From assembly GCA_021295155.1 (NCBI GenBank), contig JAJTJC010000035.1, positions 1-64,000 of the forward strand: a DNA stretch of 64,000 nt, written 5' to 3'. Of the stretch, positions 16,869-27,875 are shown piece after piece. The position numbers were made by a program, and so were the translations under genes. The notes below the pieces were generated by a model. That model was not told where the DNA came from. It saw only the letters and a list, made by a program, of their open reading frames with translations, and searched no databases. The DNA comes from Flavobacteriaceae bacterium D16. GTDB taxonomy: Bacteria > Bacteroidota > Bacteroidia > Flavobacteriales > Flavobacteriaceae. The stretch's first letter is position 1; each line of letters opens with the position of its first letter.

Positions 16869-17504
16869 ATGAAAAGATGGCTAAGCACATTCGGTCTGCT
16901 TACCATGATTTTTATTTTAGCAGGATTTGGACTATATACCAATAATAGTTTGGTTAAAGTACCAGAGACGCTAAAAGTAAAAGAACCTACTTTGGTTTTG
17001 TTTCCCAAAAACAAAACCGTATCCCAACCCAACATGGTAGTACCCCCATTTATTGGTAGTTCCTACATTGGTTTTAAAGAAGCCCTTGCATTTAAAGAAT
17101 CACAGGGTAATTACTTTATCACAAATACATTAGGCTACTTGGGGAAATATCAGTTTGGTATCGGGACCTTACAGTTGATGGGTGTTTATAATGCCACCCA
17201 GTTTCTTAATGATCCCAGTTTGCAGGAAAAGGTTTTTCGTACCAACATTGCTCGCAACAAGTGGATTTTAAGAAGGGACATCAACCGATTTGTAGGTAAG
17301 AAAATCAAGGGAGTAGAAATTACCGAATCAGGGATTTTGGCCGCAGCACACCTCGCAGGTGCTGGAAACGTGAAGAAGTACCTTAGGTCTTATGGCGCAT
17401 TAGATGTGCAAGACGCCTATGGAACTTCTATTGGTGACTACATCAAAAAGTTTTCCGGTTACGATACGTCAGTTGTACTGCCCCAGCGTAATCCCAAAGT
17501 CTAA
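16869..17504 (+). CDS. Secreted lysozyme-fold (transglycosylase-like) protein
   Basis: 211 residues with an N-terminal membrane anchor or signal (about 6-25). The domain from residue 68 has the lysozyme-like pattern: EALAFKESQGNY (candidate catalytic Glu77), then GYLGKYQFG, and later GILAAAHLAGAGNVKKYL, which resembles the substrate-binding part of soluble lytic transglycosylases. The role is probably peptidoglycan cleavage, but it is shorter than classical Slt or MltC proteins. It lies after mltG but has its own promoter and a terminator behind it. Confidence 0.75.
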   Translation: MKRWLSTFGLLTMIFILAGFGLYTNNSLVKVPETLKVKEPTLVLFPKNKTVSQPNMVVPPFIGSSYIGFKEALAFKESQGNYFITNTLGYLGKYQFGIGTLQLMGVYNATQFLNDPSLQEKVFRTNIARNKWILRRDINRFVGKKIKGVEITESGILAAAHLAGAGNVKKYLRSYGALDVQDAYGTSIGDYIKKFSGYDTSVVLPQRNPKV

Positions 17505-17529
17505 TTTTACATTATGTTTTTTTCGCAGG

Positions 17530-17556
17530 GCCCTGGAAGTAATTTCAGGGCTTTTA
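17530..17556 (+). terminator. Rho-independent terminator
   Basis: GCCCTG (17530-17535) pairs with CAGGGC (17546-17551), followed by TTTTA. It ends the transcript of the secreted lysozyme-fold gene. Confidence 0.7.
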
Positions 17557-17560
17557 TATT

Positions 17561-18283
17561 TTAGGCCTGTAAGATGAAGATAGCAGGTCTTTTGTGTAAA
17601 TCGGGTAACTGCTCTTGTTTCCATTCCGAAACAGGTCTTGTAACGACCATTTCCGTGGGTAAGGTAAGATCAACCGCTACACACAGCAAAGTGTTACCGG
17701 AAAGTGTCCTGAGGAACTCTTCCATGAGTTTGTTGTTTCTGTAGGGGGTTTCGATGAAAATTTGTGACTGACCGCTATTGCGGGCATGTTTTTCCAGGCT
17801 GCGTATAGTCCTTTTCCTTTCTGCAGTATCTATGGGAAGATAACCATTAAAGGCAAATGACTGACCGTTTAACCCGCTTGCCATAAGGGCCAGGACTATG
17901 GAAGAAGGACCCACCAGGGGAACAACCCGGATATTCATTTGATGCGCCAGACGAACAACATCTGCTCCAGGATCTGCAATTCCTGGGCAACCTGCTTCTG
18001 ACAATACCCCCACATTAAATCCTTCAAGACATGGATCAAGTAAGGCCGGCAAGCTTGCAGGGTCGGTATATTTATTAAGCACCTGTATATTCAGATCAGG
18101 CTGAGACTTTCTCGGACTTACTTTTTTAATAAAGCGTCTTGCAGATTTTTCATTCTCAACAATATAGTCGTCTATTTCTTCAATGGTCCTTTTTAGGGAA
18201 ATGGGCAAAACTTCCAAAGGTTCATTTTCCCCCAGGGTAGAAGGTATCAGATATAATTTACCGTGAGATTCCGGAAATTTCAT
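17561..18283 (-). CDS. RsmI-like tetrapyrrole-methylase-fold SAM methyltransferase
   Basis: 240 residues of the RsmI/YraL family. The signature GVLSEAGCPGIADPGADVV and the GPSSIVLALMASGLNGQSFAFNGYLP segment are characteristic. In E. coli RsmI adds the 2'-O-methyl of C1402 in 16S rRNA. This shorter flavobacterial type lacks the C-terminal extension and carries an extra segment near residues 38-70, so the same rRNA target is an inference. Its ATG follows the phosphatase stop with no gap. Confidence 0.85.
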   Translation of the reverse strand: MKFPESHGKLYLIPSTLGENEPLEVLPISLKRTIEEIDDYIVENEKSARRFIKKVSPRKSQPDLNIQVLNKYTDPASLPALLDPCLEGFNVGVLSEAGCPGIADPGADVVRLAHQMNIRVVPLVGPSSIVLALMASGLNGQSFAFNGYLPIDTAERKRTIRSLEKHARNSGQSQIFIETPYRNNKLMEEFLRTLSGNTLLCVAVDLTLPTEMVVTRPVSEWKQEQLPDLHKRPAIFILQA

Positions 18284-18742
18284 TTAGCGTTGTTGTAATC
18301 TTAATACCAGTGCGTTACATGCCTGGTCTATCAGTTCAAAGACGTATTCGAAACCTGAATCGCCCCCGTAATAGGGATCCGGCACCTCCGAAGGTCCCGT
18401 ATCAATTTCTTCCAGCAGTAATTTAACCTTTTCCCGATGGCCGCTGTCCTCAGCAATTTCCATAATATCCTGATAGTTGCTTTGATCCATTACAAAAATA
18501 TGGTCGAATCGATCAAAATCTTCCCTTACAAAACGACGACAACGCTGCCTGGATATATCGATCTTATACTTTCTGGCTACAGCTATGGATCTGGGATCTG
18601 GAGGGTTGCCAGTATGATAACCCGCTGTACCCGCGGAATCCACTTCGATTAGAGTAGTATCTACTTTGGATTTTAGAATTCCTTCAGCCAATGGCGATCG
18701 GCATATATTTCCGAGACACACCATTAGCACTTTGGTTTTCAT
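18284..18742 (-). CDS. Low-molecular-weight protein-tyrosine phosphatase
   Basis: 152 residues. The P-loop CLGNICRS has nucleophile Cys9 and Arg15, and the general acid is Asp122 in DPYYGG. These residues define the LMW-PTP family (Wzb/Etp, YfkJ). Substrates may be tyrosine-phosphorylated exopolysaccharide proteins, but no tyrosine kinase or capsule locus is nearby. It is seven bases downstream of the dnaA stop and abuts the methylase gene, so it likely shares the dnaA transcript. Confidence 0.92.
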   Translation of the reverse strand: MKTKVLMVCLGNICRSPLAEGILKSKVDTTLIEVDSAGTAGYHTGNPPDPRSIAVARKYKIDISRQRCRRFVREDFDRFDHIFVMDQSNYQDIMEIAEDSGHREKVKLLLEEIDTGPSEVPDPYYGGDSGFEYVFELIDQACNALVLRLQQR

Positions 18743-18749
18743 CAGAGGA

Positions 18750-20174
18750 TCAGGAGAATTTCTTGGTTAAATCTTCTATATACTTTCGGAATTGCTTGTC
18801 AGTCTCTGCCAGGTTATCTACCGTTTTGCATGCATGCAGTACCGTGGCATGATCCCGTTTTCCGATTTGAGATCCAATGCTGGCCAGAGAGGCCTTGGTA
18901 AATTTCTTGGCAAAGAACATAGCCAATTGCCGTGCCTGTACGATATGGCGTTTTCTTGTTTTAGATTGTAAGGTAGCCACGTCCATTTCAAAGTAATCGG
19001 ATACAACCTTCTGAATGTAGTCTATAGAAACTTCCCGTTTGGTATTCTTAACAAATTTCTCAACTACTTGTCTGGCAAGGTCGAGGGTTACTTCTTTTTT
19101 ATTGAAAGAAGATTGCGCAATAAGGGAAATAATAGCCCCCTCCAGTTCACGGATATTGGTTTTGATATGTTTAGCAACATATTCTATAATATCGTCTGGC
19201 ATTTCTACACCATCCCTGTATAATTTATTCTTCAGGATGGAAATACGGGTTTCATAATCAGGACTTTGGAGTTCGGCAGATAGACCCCATTTGAATCGGG
19301 ATAATAATCGTTGCTCAATGTCCTGCATATCCACCGGCGCCTTATCGGAGGTGAGTATCACCTGCTTTCCGTTTTGGTGTAAATGGTTGAATATATGGAA
19401 GAAAACATCCTGAGTACCGGATTTGCCTGAGAAAAACTGAACATCATCAATGATTAATACATCGATAAGCTGATAGAAATGAATAAAGTCGTTACGTGTA
19501 TTCTTTTTTACCGATTCAATATATTGTTGCGTAAACTTCTCGGCAGAGATATAGAGCACTGTGCGCTCTGGATATTTGTCCTTAATTTCTATTCCAATGG
19601 CATGGGCCAGGTGCGTTTTTCCCAATCCAACCCCTCCGAAGATCAACAGTGGATTAAATGAGGTGCCTCCCGGTTTATTTGCCACTGCAAGACCAGCAGA
19701 TCTTGCAAGTCTATTGGAATCTCCTTCAAGGAAATTATCGAAATTGTAATTTGGATTGAGTTGGGATTCAATTTTAATGTTTCGTATCCCTGGAATCACA
19801 AATGGATTCTTCAATTCCGGGTTCTTAGACTTAATAGGTACATCCATTTCTTGTGGAGATACCTGCCCCCGGTTTGCACTCGGAATTTTTTCAGTAAATG
19901 GTTCCCTATTGCCATAGGTGTTTTCCATTTTTATAATGTACACCAGTTTAGCGTGTTCACCCAGTTCTTTAGTAAGGGCAACCTTCAGTAACTTTACATA
20001 GTGCTCTTCGAGCCACTCATAGAAAAATTTACTGGGCACTTCTATGCTAAGCACATTTTCGGAGAGTTTAATCGGTTTGATAGGTTCGAACCAAGTCTTG
20101 AATGCCTGCGGTTGGATGTTGTCCTGGATAAAATCCAAACAGTTTTTCCAAACGGACTTGGCAGAAACACTCAT
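18750..20174 (-). CDS. dnaA: Chromosomal replication initiator DnaA
   Basis: 474 residues with all four DnaA domains: an N-terminal DnaB/partner domain (about 1-80), a variable linker, an AAA+ domain with Walker A GGVGLGKTH (residues 180-188) and Walker B IIDDVQ (241-246), and a C-terminal DNA-binding domain with the signature KRDHATVLHACK. It opens the replication origin. dnaN is not adjacent, and no cluster of DnaA boxes was recognised in the 204-base gap upstream, so the origin is probably elsewhere. Confidence 0.97.
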   Translation of the reverse strand: MSVSAKSVWKNCLDFIQDNIQPQAFKTWFEPIKPIKLSENVLSIEVPSKFFYEWLEEHYVKLLKVALTKELGEHAKLVYIIKMENTYGNREPFTEKIPSANRGQVSPQEMDVPIKSKNPELKNPFVIPGIRNIKIESQLNPNYNFDNFLEGDSNRLARSAGLAVANKPGGTSFNPLLIFGGVGLGKTHLAHAIGIEIKDKYPERTVLYISAEKFTQQYIESVKKNTRNDFIHFYQLIDVLIIDDVQFFSGKSGTQDVFFHIFNHLHQNGKQVILTSDKAPVDMQDIEQRLLSRFKWGLSAELQSPDYETRISILKNKLYRDGVEMPDDIIEYVAKHIKTNIRELEGAIISLIAQSSFNKKEVTLDLARQVVEKFVKNTKREVSIDYIQKVVSDYFEMDVATLQSKTRKRHIVQARQLAMFFAKKFTKASLASIGSQIGKRDHATVLHACKTVDNLAETDKQFRKYIEDLTKKFS

Positions 20175-20242
20175 TTGATATACTCGGTTAGCGTTGGTTA
20201 GTGACTAAAATTAGCTGGTCAAAAAAAGAGCTTGAAAAGCCC

Positions 20243-20266
20243 TCACATAGATGGACAAATATGTGA
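20243..20266. promoter_or_regulatory. Inverted repeat in the dnaA/thioesterase gap
   Basis: TCACATA (20243-20249) and TATGTGA (20260-20266) are perfect inverted 7-base arms with a 10-base spacer. It sits about 70 bases upstream of the dnaA start. The half-site spacing would suit a dimeric regulator, but no regulator was identified and chance cannot be excluded. Confidence 0.35.
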
Positions 20267-20378
20267 ACAAAAAAGCTAAAAAAAAAATGAAATAGGGTTG
20301 AATTTATTGTTTTTTTTTCGCATGTTCCCAGCCCAGTTTTCGATGCCTTCTAAATATAAAGTTTTTAGCTGAATTTTC

Positions 20379-20786
20379 ATGATTCAAAACGAGATTTCTT
20401 TTCGTATCCGATACGGAGAAACAGACCAGATGGGAGTGGTTTACCACGGTAATTACGCGCAATATCTGGAGATGGGACGGGTTGAATGGTTGAGGGTGTT
20501 AGGAATTTCCTACAAAAGCATGGAAGAATCCGGGCTAATCCTTCCTGTGATATCACTGCACATAAATTTTAAAAAATCAGCAGTTTACGATGACCAAATA
20601 CGGGTAGTTACACGCTTGAAATCAATACCTCTTGTAAAGATTGAATTTGAGTATGAAATCTATAATCAAAACGATGAAATTTTAGCAACTGCAAATACCG
20701 TTTTAGCTTTCATGGATAAAGCAACCAACAAACCAACCCGATGCCCCCAGTATCTTCTTGAAAAAATCAACCCAGCTGAGGTTTAG
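20379..20786 (+). CDS. YbgC-type acyl-CoA thioesterase
   Basis: A 135-residue hot-dog-fold thioesterase. The family motif RYGETDQMGVVYHGNY with Asp16 is followed by the helix YLEMGRVEWLR. 4-hydroxybenzoyl-CoA thioesterase/YbgC members hydrolyse short or medium acyl-CoA, and in E. coli YbgC is tied to the Tol-Pal region. No tol genes are seen here. It is transcribed divergently from dnaA and is convergent with the IMPACT-family gene. Confidence 0.9.
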   Translation: MIQNEISFRIRYGETDQMGVVYHGNYAQYLEMGRVEWLRVLGISYKSMEESGLILPVISLHINFKKSAVYDDQIRVVTRLKSIPLVKIEFEYEIYNQNDEILATANTVLAFMDKATNKPTRCPQYLLEKINPAEV

Positions 20787-20801
20787 TAGCCAAATTAAGG
20801 A

Positions 20802-21422
20802 TCAATGGTCTCCTAGCTCAGTAACCTTAACCGTATAGTGCTTATTCATTGCTTCCAAAAACCTGAACTTCTTCGCCAGGGGCACTTCAATGATAAACAT
20901 GGCCTCTTCTTTTAATATCCGCTCTAGAATATTCAGCTGTAGCCTGGCGATGATTCGCAGAACCGTATTCATTTGAGTATAATCGAATACCAGAGAATAA
21001 CGGCAGCTTATTGTTCTTTCTTCAATGTCTGCCAGTTCAAGTGTAGTTCGCGCTGTTGCTTTATAGGCAGAGATAAGTCCGCCTACACCTAATTTTACCC
21101 CACCAAAATAACGCACAACGAAAACAGATGTATTCGTCAATTCCAGTGAATTGATCTGACCGTAGATAGGAACACCTGCTGAATTTCTCGGCTCACCATC
21201 GTCCTGAACCCGATAGATAGGGTCTTTCACGCCTATTTTCCAGGCATAGCAGATATGAGTTGCATCTGCGAACAGGCCTTTTAACCTAGAAAGGTGTGTC
21301 TTGATTTCTTCCTGTGATTGCACTGGATAAGCATACCCGATAAATTTGCTTTTACGTTCTTTAAAGATAATATGCTCAACAGGCGCCTTCAGAGTTCGAT
21401 ATGTAGATAATTCATCGGACAT
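20802..21422 (-). CDS. IMPACT-family protein YigZ
   Basis: 206 residues. The N-terminal UPF0029/IMPACT domain shows the signature ADATHICYAW followed by DDGEPRNSAGVPI and the FGGVKLGVGGLISAY segment. The C-terminal ferredoxin-like domain (about 138-200) is the DUF1949 type. The family has been suggested to bind nucleic acid or act in translation control, and its precise role is not settled. The start shares a base with the stop of the transporter gene. Confidence 0.9.
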   Translation of the reverse strand: MSDELSTYRTLKAPVEHIIFKERKSKFIGYAYPVQSQEEIKTHLSRLKGLFADATHICYAWKIGVKDPIYRVQDDGEPRNSAGVPIYGQINSLELTNTSVFVVRYFGGVKLGVGGLISAYKATARTTLELADIEERTISCRYSLVFDYTQMNTVLRIIARLQLNILERILKEEAMFIIEVPLAKKFRFLEAMNKHYTVKVTELGDH

Positions 21423-22288
21423 CAGAAAAGGGCGATGAGAATAATACTGCTTACCGCAAGCACAATACCTCCCCAGTTTTTAGGACTTAACTTTTCCTTG
21501 AACAAACCAATACCCAGTAAGGTTGTCAGCATTACGATGGCAACATTATTCAAGGTGAATATGGAAGCACTGTTAAGAAAATTATTTTGGAGAGCCCTCA
21601 ACAGAAAAAATATAGAGAAGAAGTTGGGAACTCCCAGGGCAATTCCTCCCAAAATATTGCGAATGTTAATCTTAAAAAACACTATCCCCTGCTTAAAAAG
21701 AAGAAATATTACCCCGCTGATTGCTGCCGTTGCAAATATAGTAGCTGATAAGAGTGAAAACTCAGTTTCATCCACGTGGTACTCCTGTAAGTACTTAATA
21801 CTGGAATCTATGATACCGGAACCCAGGAAAACAAGAACAGGGAGCCATAGGTTACTGCCTTTTAGCGTCTTGGGTGTTTTGTCTTTCATGGAGGTGAAAA
21901 ACACGGCACCAAGAGCCAGCCCTATCCCAAGGATTTTGATCCAACCCAACTCTTCCTTATACAAGACAATACCCAAAATCACAGGAACGACAAGTGACAT
22001 TTTTGTGGCTACCGAGGCTACTGAAACACCCATAATTTGAGAGGTTCGGGCCATCAGGTTAAAGATGATAATGAATAAAACCCCTAAAGCCAGGGTTAAG
22101 GGGAACCAGGTTCTGGATGGGATTTCCACAAGGTTTACCTCACCTTTGTATAATAGAAAACCAACCAAACAGGCTATAAAGTAGTTGATGATAATAGCAT
22201 ACAAAGTTTGTACCCTGTGAACATCATACAGTTTGAATACTACAAAGATAAAACTGGAGCACAGAATACTCAAAAGGAGATCAAGCAT
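21422..22288 (-). CDS. EamA/DMT-superfamily transporter
   Basis: A 288-residue membrane protein with about ten hydrophobic helices in two EamA repeats (about 1-135 and 145-288). It is typical of drug/metabolite transporters that export amino acids, nucleotides or other small molecules. The substrate is unknown. It overlaps the upstream HAD gene by eight bases and touches the downstream yigZ-like gene, so it belongs to the ribD-HAD-DMT-IMPACT operon. Confidence 0.85.
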   Translation of the reverse strand: MLDLLLSILCSSFIFVVFKLYDVHRVQTLYAIIINYFIACLVGFLLYKGEVNLVEIPSRTWFPLTLALGVLFIIIFNLMARTSQIMGVSVASVATKMSLVVPVILGIVLYKEELGWIKILGIGLALGAVFFTSMKDKTPKTLKGSNLWLPVLVFLGSGIIDSSIKYLQEYHVDETEFSLLSATIFATAAISGVIFLLFKQGIVFFKINIRNILGGIALGVPNFFSIFFLLRALQNNFLNSASIFTLNNVAIVMLTTLLGIGLFKEKLSPKNWGGIVLAVSSIILIALF

Positions 22289-22892
22289 CCGACAGTTTTT
22301 TACTCAGTGTTACGATATCTTCCTGCTCCGGAATCAAATGCCATACCCGGATCCCAAGACTAGCCGCAGCTTGTGTGTTTTCCAGATTGTCGTCTATAAA
22401 GAATGTTTCCTCCGGGTTTAATTCAAATTGTTCAAGGACAGTCTGGAATATTTCGGGTTCAGGTTTTCTCATTTTCATCTCATGCGACAGGCAAACCGAT
22501 TCAAAACAATTTATAAACCGATTGAAGCGGCTTTCCCCCATGGTCTTTGCTACATGGTTCATGTGCAGGGAGTTGGTATTACTGAGTAGGAATAGTCGAT
22601 AAGAACTGCTATTGGCAAGGGATTCCAAATACGCTAATCGGTGTTCGGGAAAGTCCAGCAGAATGGCATTCCAGGCCGACATAAGTTCTACAGTAGGAAT
22701 GTTTGGAAAAAAGGGACTAACCTTTGTGATAAAGGAGTCCGTGGAGAAACTGCCTCTTTCATAGGCCAGGAATAGTTCCATTAACTCAGGATTCAGTTCG
22801 GACAACCCCAAACGATTCAACTCCCGCGTGGTAGCCTCTTTATCGAGGTTGATAAATACGTCCCCAAAATCAAAAATGATATTTTTAATCAT
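22281..22892 (-). CDS. HAD-family hydrolase, subfamily IA (YihX-like)
   Basis: 203 residues. The nucleophile motif is FDFGDVFI with Asp8. The usual second Asp of DxD is Gly10, a variant also seen in YihX-type glucose-1-phosphatases (FDxGNV). Motif II is LLSNTN and motif III/IV KMRKPEPEIF followed by FFIDDNLEN. It is likely a sugar-phosphate or nucleotide phosphatase. Operon position next to ribD leaves open a role as the missing riboflavin-pathway phosphatase, but that is speculation. Confidence 0.87.
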   Translation of the reverse strand: MIKNIIFDFGDVFINLDKEATTRELNRLGLSELNPELMELFLAYERGSFSTDSFITKVSPFFPNIPTVELMSAWNAILLDFPEHRLAYLESLANSSSYRLFLLSNTNSLHMNHVAKTMGESRFNRFINCFESVCLSHEMKMRKPEPEIFQTVLEQFELNPEETFFIDDNLENTQAAASLGIRVWHLIPEQEDIVTLSKKLSDA

Positions 22893-23934
22893 TTCGGATG
22901 ATTTTTAATTCATCGGCTCCAACTTCAAGCAATTCTGCATTTTCCCTTTTAATGTTTGGGGCTTTTAATCCGCCATCCAGAGACTCAGTGCCTGTAAATA
23001 TCCGGGTTTCGTCCCATAGTTCCTCATGCAGAAACAGATCGAGAACCTTTTTGCCACCCTCTACAATAATACTCGATATTCCCCGCTCCCATAGAACCTT
23101 AAGGATGCCCTGTGCGTCAAATTCTTCTTTAGGTAGTGTGATGTATTCTACTCCTGGGGTATCCTTCTGAGTAGCTTTATGGGTCAACACCAGGGTAGGG
23201 GTATTACCGGAAAACAGCTTGAAATTCTGCGGAACTTTAAGATTCCTGTCGAGCAATACACGTATCGGGTTTTTACCTTTCCACATTCTTGTGGTAAGGG
23301 AAGGGTTGTCTTGCAATGCTGTGTTGGTTCCCACAAGGATAGCCTGTTCCTCGCTCCTCCATTTATGGACCAATTGCCTGGATTCTTTGGAACTAATCCA
23401 ATATGGTTTGGGATTGGATTCCCTTATATTCGATTCAGGTGCGATGTATCCATCTGCACTTTCAGCCCATTTAAGGATCACATAGGGGCGTTTCTTTTCG
23501 TGATAGGTAAGAAATCGTCTGTGATGATCCCGGCACTTCTGTGCCAGTACTCCCGTAATTACCTTACAACCACCTTGCTGTAGGCGCTGAATTCCCGAGC
23601 CGGCCACCTTCTCATTAGGGTCTTCGATTCCAATAACCACATTGGGAATTCCGGACTCCAGAATTAAATCCGCACAAGGCGGGGTCTTACCATAATGAGA
23701 ACAAGGTTCTAGCGTAACATAAAGTGTGGCTTTAGGTAGTAGAGAAGTATCCTTGACTGAATCAAAGGCATTTACTTCCGCATGAGGGCCACCAAAGTCA
23801 CTGGTATAGCCTTCACCGATAATACGATCTTCAGACACAATTACAGCACCCACCATGGGATTAGGAGGTGCTGTACCCATGGCGTTTTTGGCAATTTCTA
23901 TGCATCGGGCCATGTATTTTTCGTGTATCTTCAC
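22885..23934 (-). CDS. ribD: Bifunctional riboflavin deaminase/reductase
   Basis: A 349-residue two-domain enzyme of riboflavin synthesis. The deaminase domain (about 1-145) has zinc ligands His51, Cys78 and Cys87 in HAEVNAF, PCSHYGKTPPC, with Glu53 as proton shuttle. The reductase domain (about 150-349) has the WAESADGYIAP, EEQAILVGTNTAL and VEGGKKVLDLF segments. No FMN riboswitch was recognised in the 94-base upstream gap. It is the first gene of a four-gene leftward operon. Confidence 0.95.
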   Translation of the reverse strand: MKIHEKYMARCIEIAKNAMGTAPPNPMVGAVIVSEDRIIGEGYTSDFGGPHAEVNAFDSVKDTSLLPKATLYVTLEPCSHYGKTPPCADLILESGIPNVVIGIEDPNEKVAGSGIQRLQQGGCKVITGVLAQKCRDHHRRFLTYHEKKRPYVILKWAESADGYIAPESNIRESNPKPYWISSKESRQLVHKWRSEEQAILVGTNTALQDNPSLTTRMWKGKNPIRVLLDRNLKVPQNFKLFSGNTPTLVLTHKATQKDTPGVEYITLPKEEFDAQGILKVLWERGISSIIVEGGKKVLDLFLHEELWDETRIFTGTESLDGGLKAPNIKRENAELLEVGADELKIIRND

Positions 23935-24028
23935 TTGGCAAAAATAGGGTATTCACCATGAATCATCACAGGGGAATAAGAAGCGTAATCAGACCACTGG
24001 TCAGCTCATTAATAAAAGTATTCGGTAA

Positions 24029-24892
24029 ATGTTGTTGAGAGACTTGCGAACCCTTTTCCAAAACGACCTGCAGCCAATTTATCCCAAAGCGGAAATAGAC
24101 AGTATTTTAGATATTCTTCTTGAGCATTATTTGGGAATTGGTCGTTTTATATTAGCCATGCAACCCCGTTATTCCCTGACGAAGGAAGAGGAGCAACCTT
24201 TGATCGAGGCACTGGCCCGTCTTATTGATGAAGAACCTGTGCAATACATTACAGGTACCGCCCACTTTTTTGGGTTAGATTTTCAGGTAAATCCAAGTGT
24301 ATTGATTCCACGCCCGGAAACGGAAGACCTTATTCGCTGGATTCTACAGGAATTAAAGGGTCATGATCAGGAACTTAATATCCTTGACGTAGGCACGGGC
24401 AGTGGAAACATAGCCATAAGCCTGGCTAAACAGCTACCCAATTCTCGTGTATATGCCCTGGATATTTCCGAAGAAGCCCTGGAAACGGCAAAAATTAATA
24501 GTGAGGCTAATGGGGTTAGTGTTCAATTTATTCAAGGAGACATCAGGGAAATTGATCGACTGAATGGGCCATATGACATTATCGTATCCAACCCGCCATA
24601 TGTGCGCCTATCAGAGCGTGGTATGATGAAGAACAATGTTAAAAGATATGAACCCTGGGAGGCGCTTTTTGTCCCGGATCAAGCACCACTTTTATTTTAT
24701 GAATTTCTGTCGAATTTCGGAAAGAATAATCTTAGGGTGGGAGGGGTATTATACTTAGAAATCAATCAATACCTGGGACAAGAAGTGCTAAAGCTATTGT
24801 CAGAAGACGACTATATAAATATCGAATTAAAATCAGACCTTTTTGGCAAAGACAGAATGGTCAGGGCGGTGTTCTCAGGAGAAACTCTTTGA
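24029..24892 (+). CDS. prmC: Release factor glutamine methyltransferase
   Basis: A 287-residue PrmC/HemK protein that methylates the Gln of the GGQ motif in release factors. The SAM-binding DVGTGSGNIA is at 120-129 and the catalytic NPPY at 188-191. The N-terminal five-helix domain ends near residue 80 with the conserved PVQYITG. It is transcribed divergently from ribD. Confidence 0.95.
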   Translation: MLLRDLRTLFQNDLQPIYPKAEIDSILDILLEHYLGIGRFILAMQPRYSLTKEEEQPLIEALARLIDEEPVQYITGTAHFFGLDFQVNPSVLIPRPETEDLIRWILQELKGHDQELNILDVGTGSGNIAISLAKQLPNSRVYALDISEEALETAKINSEANGVSVQFIQGDIREIDRLNGPYDIIVSNPPYVRLSERGMMKNNVKRYEPWEALFVPDQAPLLFYEFLSNFGKNNLRVGGVLYLEINQYLGQEVLKLLSEDDYINIELKSDLFGKDRMVRAVFSGETL

Positions 24893-24900
24893 TATATTTG
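24893..24900 (+). promoter_or_regulatory. -7 promoter element ahead of ligA
   Basis: TATATTTG matches TAnnTTTG right after the prmC stop, about 55 bases upstream of the ligA ATG. The -33 partner is weak. Confidence 0.4.
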
Positions 24901-24928
24901 CAGGAGAATTTAAAAATGGAAAGCTTAA

Positions 24929-26950
<2,022 letters not shown>

Positions 26951-26973
26951 AGAGGTCATTTCCCAAATAATAT

Positions 26974-27735
26974 TTACATACCACTGAGTTCTTTGTTATA
27001 GACCCAGATCTCATCCCATCTGTTTTCAAAAGTGGCATCACTGTTCCTAACAAAAGGCATCCAGGAATTAGCTCCGTTAAGTTTTTCAAAAGTTGCTCTA
27101 AAGGGCCATGATTTTCCAAAATCAGTCCAATTTTTGTGGAAGGAGACGGTCGCGATATGCCGCCCGATGTTTCCCTGCTGGAATTCATTGTAGTAGATTC
27201 CCCATGGATTTTCTCCCGGAAGGGCTTTGATTGTGGCACTAACCTTTTTAAAATGGCCTTCAGCACCAAATCCATGACCTTCTCGAATTTCCCAGTAGCG
27301 CGTAAACAAAATGGGATAATCACCAGGATCACCGTCCATCATAGCGGTGTTGGATAATTCCATATCCCCGGCCCAGTATTCACCTTGCTGAACACGTCGC
27401 ACGTACGGCATAATATTGTCTCTCCAGTCGTCATCATGTCCTCCGGCAGCGGGTCTTGTATCCAAATGCCTGTACTGCAGCGGTCCCATAATCCATACCA
27501 TTTTTCCCGTATCCGGTCCGGTGGTAATGTTATAAACGGATGCCTGATGTGGTCCTTCTTTATGATATTTCTGGTTGTGCTTCCTCATATTTTCACCCAG
27601 AGTTTTCAATTTGGTATTGTCCGGGATAAGGAGAATAGTTTCCCAAATGGGTTCTTCTGTTTCCTGCGCGCTCAAAATGTTCGAAAAGCTCGTTACGAGC
27701 GCAGCGGTAAAAAGAAATAAGAATACTTTTTTCAT
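26974..27735 (-). CDS. Secreted protein of unknown function
   Basis: 253 residues with a signal peptide (about 1-23, ending LSAQE). The mature protein is rich in Trp, Tyr, His and Asp. It has two similar-sounding halves, each with an aromatic strand near the start and a WEI/WDEIWVY strand at the end, which suggests, without proof, a duplicated ferredoxin-like (dimeric alpha-beta-barrel) fold. No catalytic motif was recognised. It has no operon partner: ligA converges from the left and 28 kb genes lie beyond a 140-base gap. Confidence 0.75.
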   Translation of the reverse strand: MKKVFLFLFTAALVTSFSNILSAQETEEPIWETILLIPDNTKLKTLGENMRKHNQKYHKEGPHQASVYNITTGPDTGKMVWIMGPLQYRHLDTRPAAGGHDDDWRDNIMPYVRRVQQGEYWAGDMELSNTAMMDGDPGDYPILFTRYWEIREGHGFGAEGHFKKVSATIKALPGENPWGIYYNEFQQGNIGRHIATVSFHKNWTDFGKSWPFRATFEKLNGANSWMPFVRNSDATFENRWDEIWVYNKELSGM

Positions 27736-27875
27736 GATTTCATATATTTATTAAGGGTTAGGTCATTGTATTTCGAGCGAGAAGAAAAGAAAGATGCTGA
27801 AGAAAACTCTTGATTTTAGGATGAACATATCGTTTTACTGTCCGAAACCCCGTTAAATTTTATCCAAGCTTTAGT

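Noticed and set aside
18750-20378. Replication origin next to dnaA
   Set aside because: No cluster of DnaA boxes, no AT-rich unwinding element with repeats and no dnaN beside it. An origin was not assumed.
21435-22040. Plus-strand 201-codon frame opposite the DMT transporter
   Set aside because: Antisense shadow of a hydrophobic gene, with no start context or domain; the minus-strand protein has a complete family pattern.
23935-24028. FMN riboswitch upstream of ribD
   Set aside because: The gap is 94 bases and none of the conserved FMN-aptamer segments could be matched.
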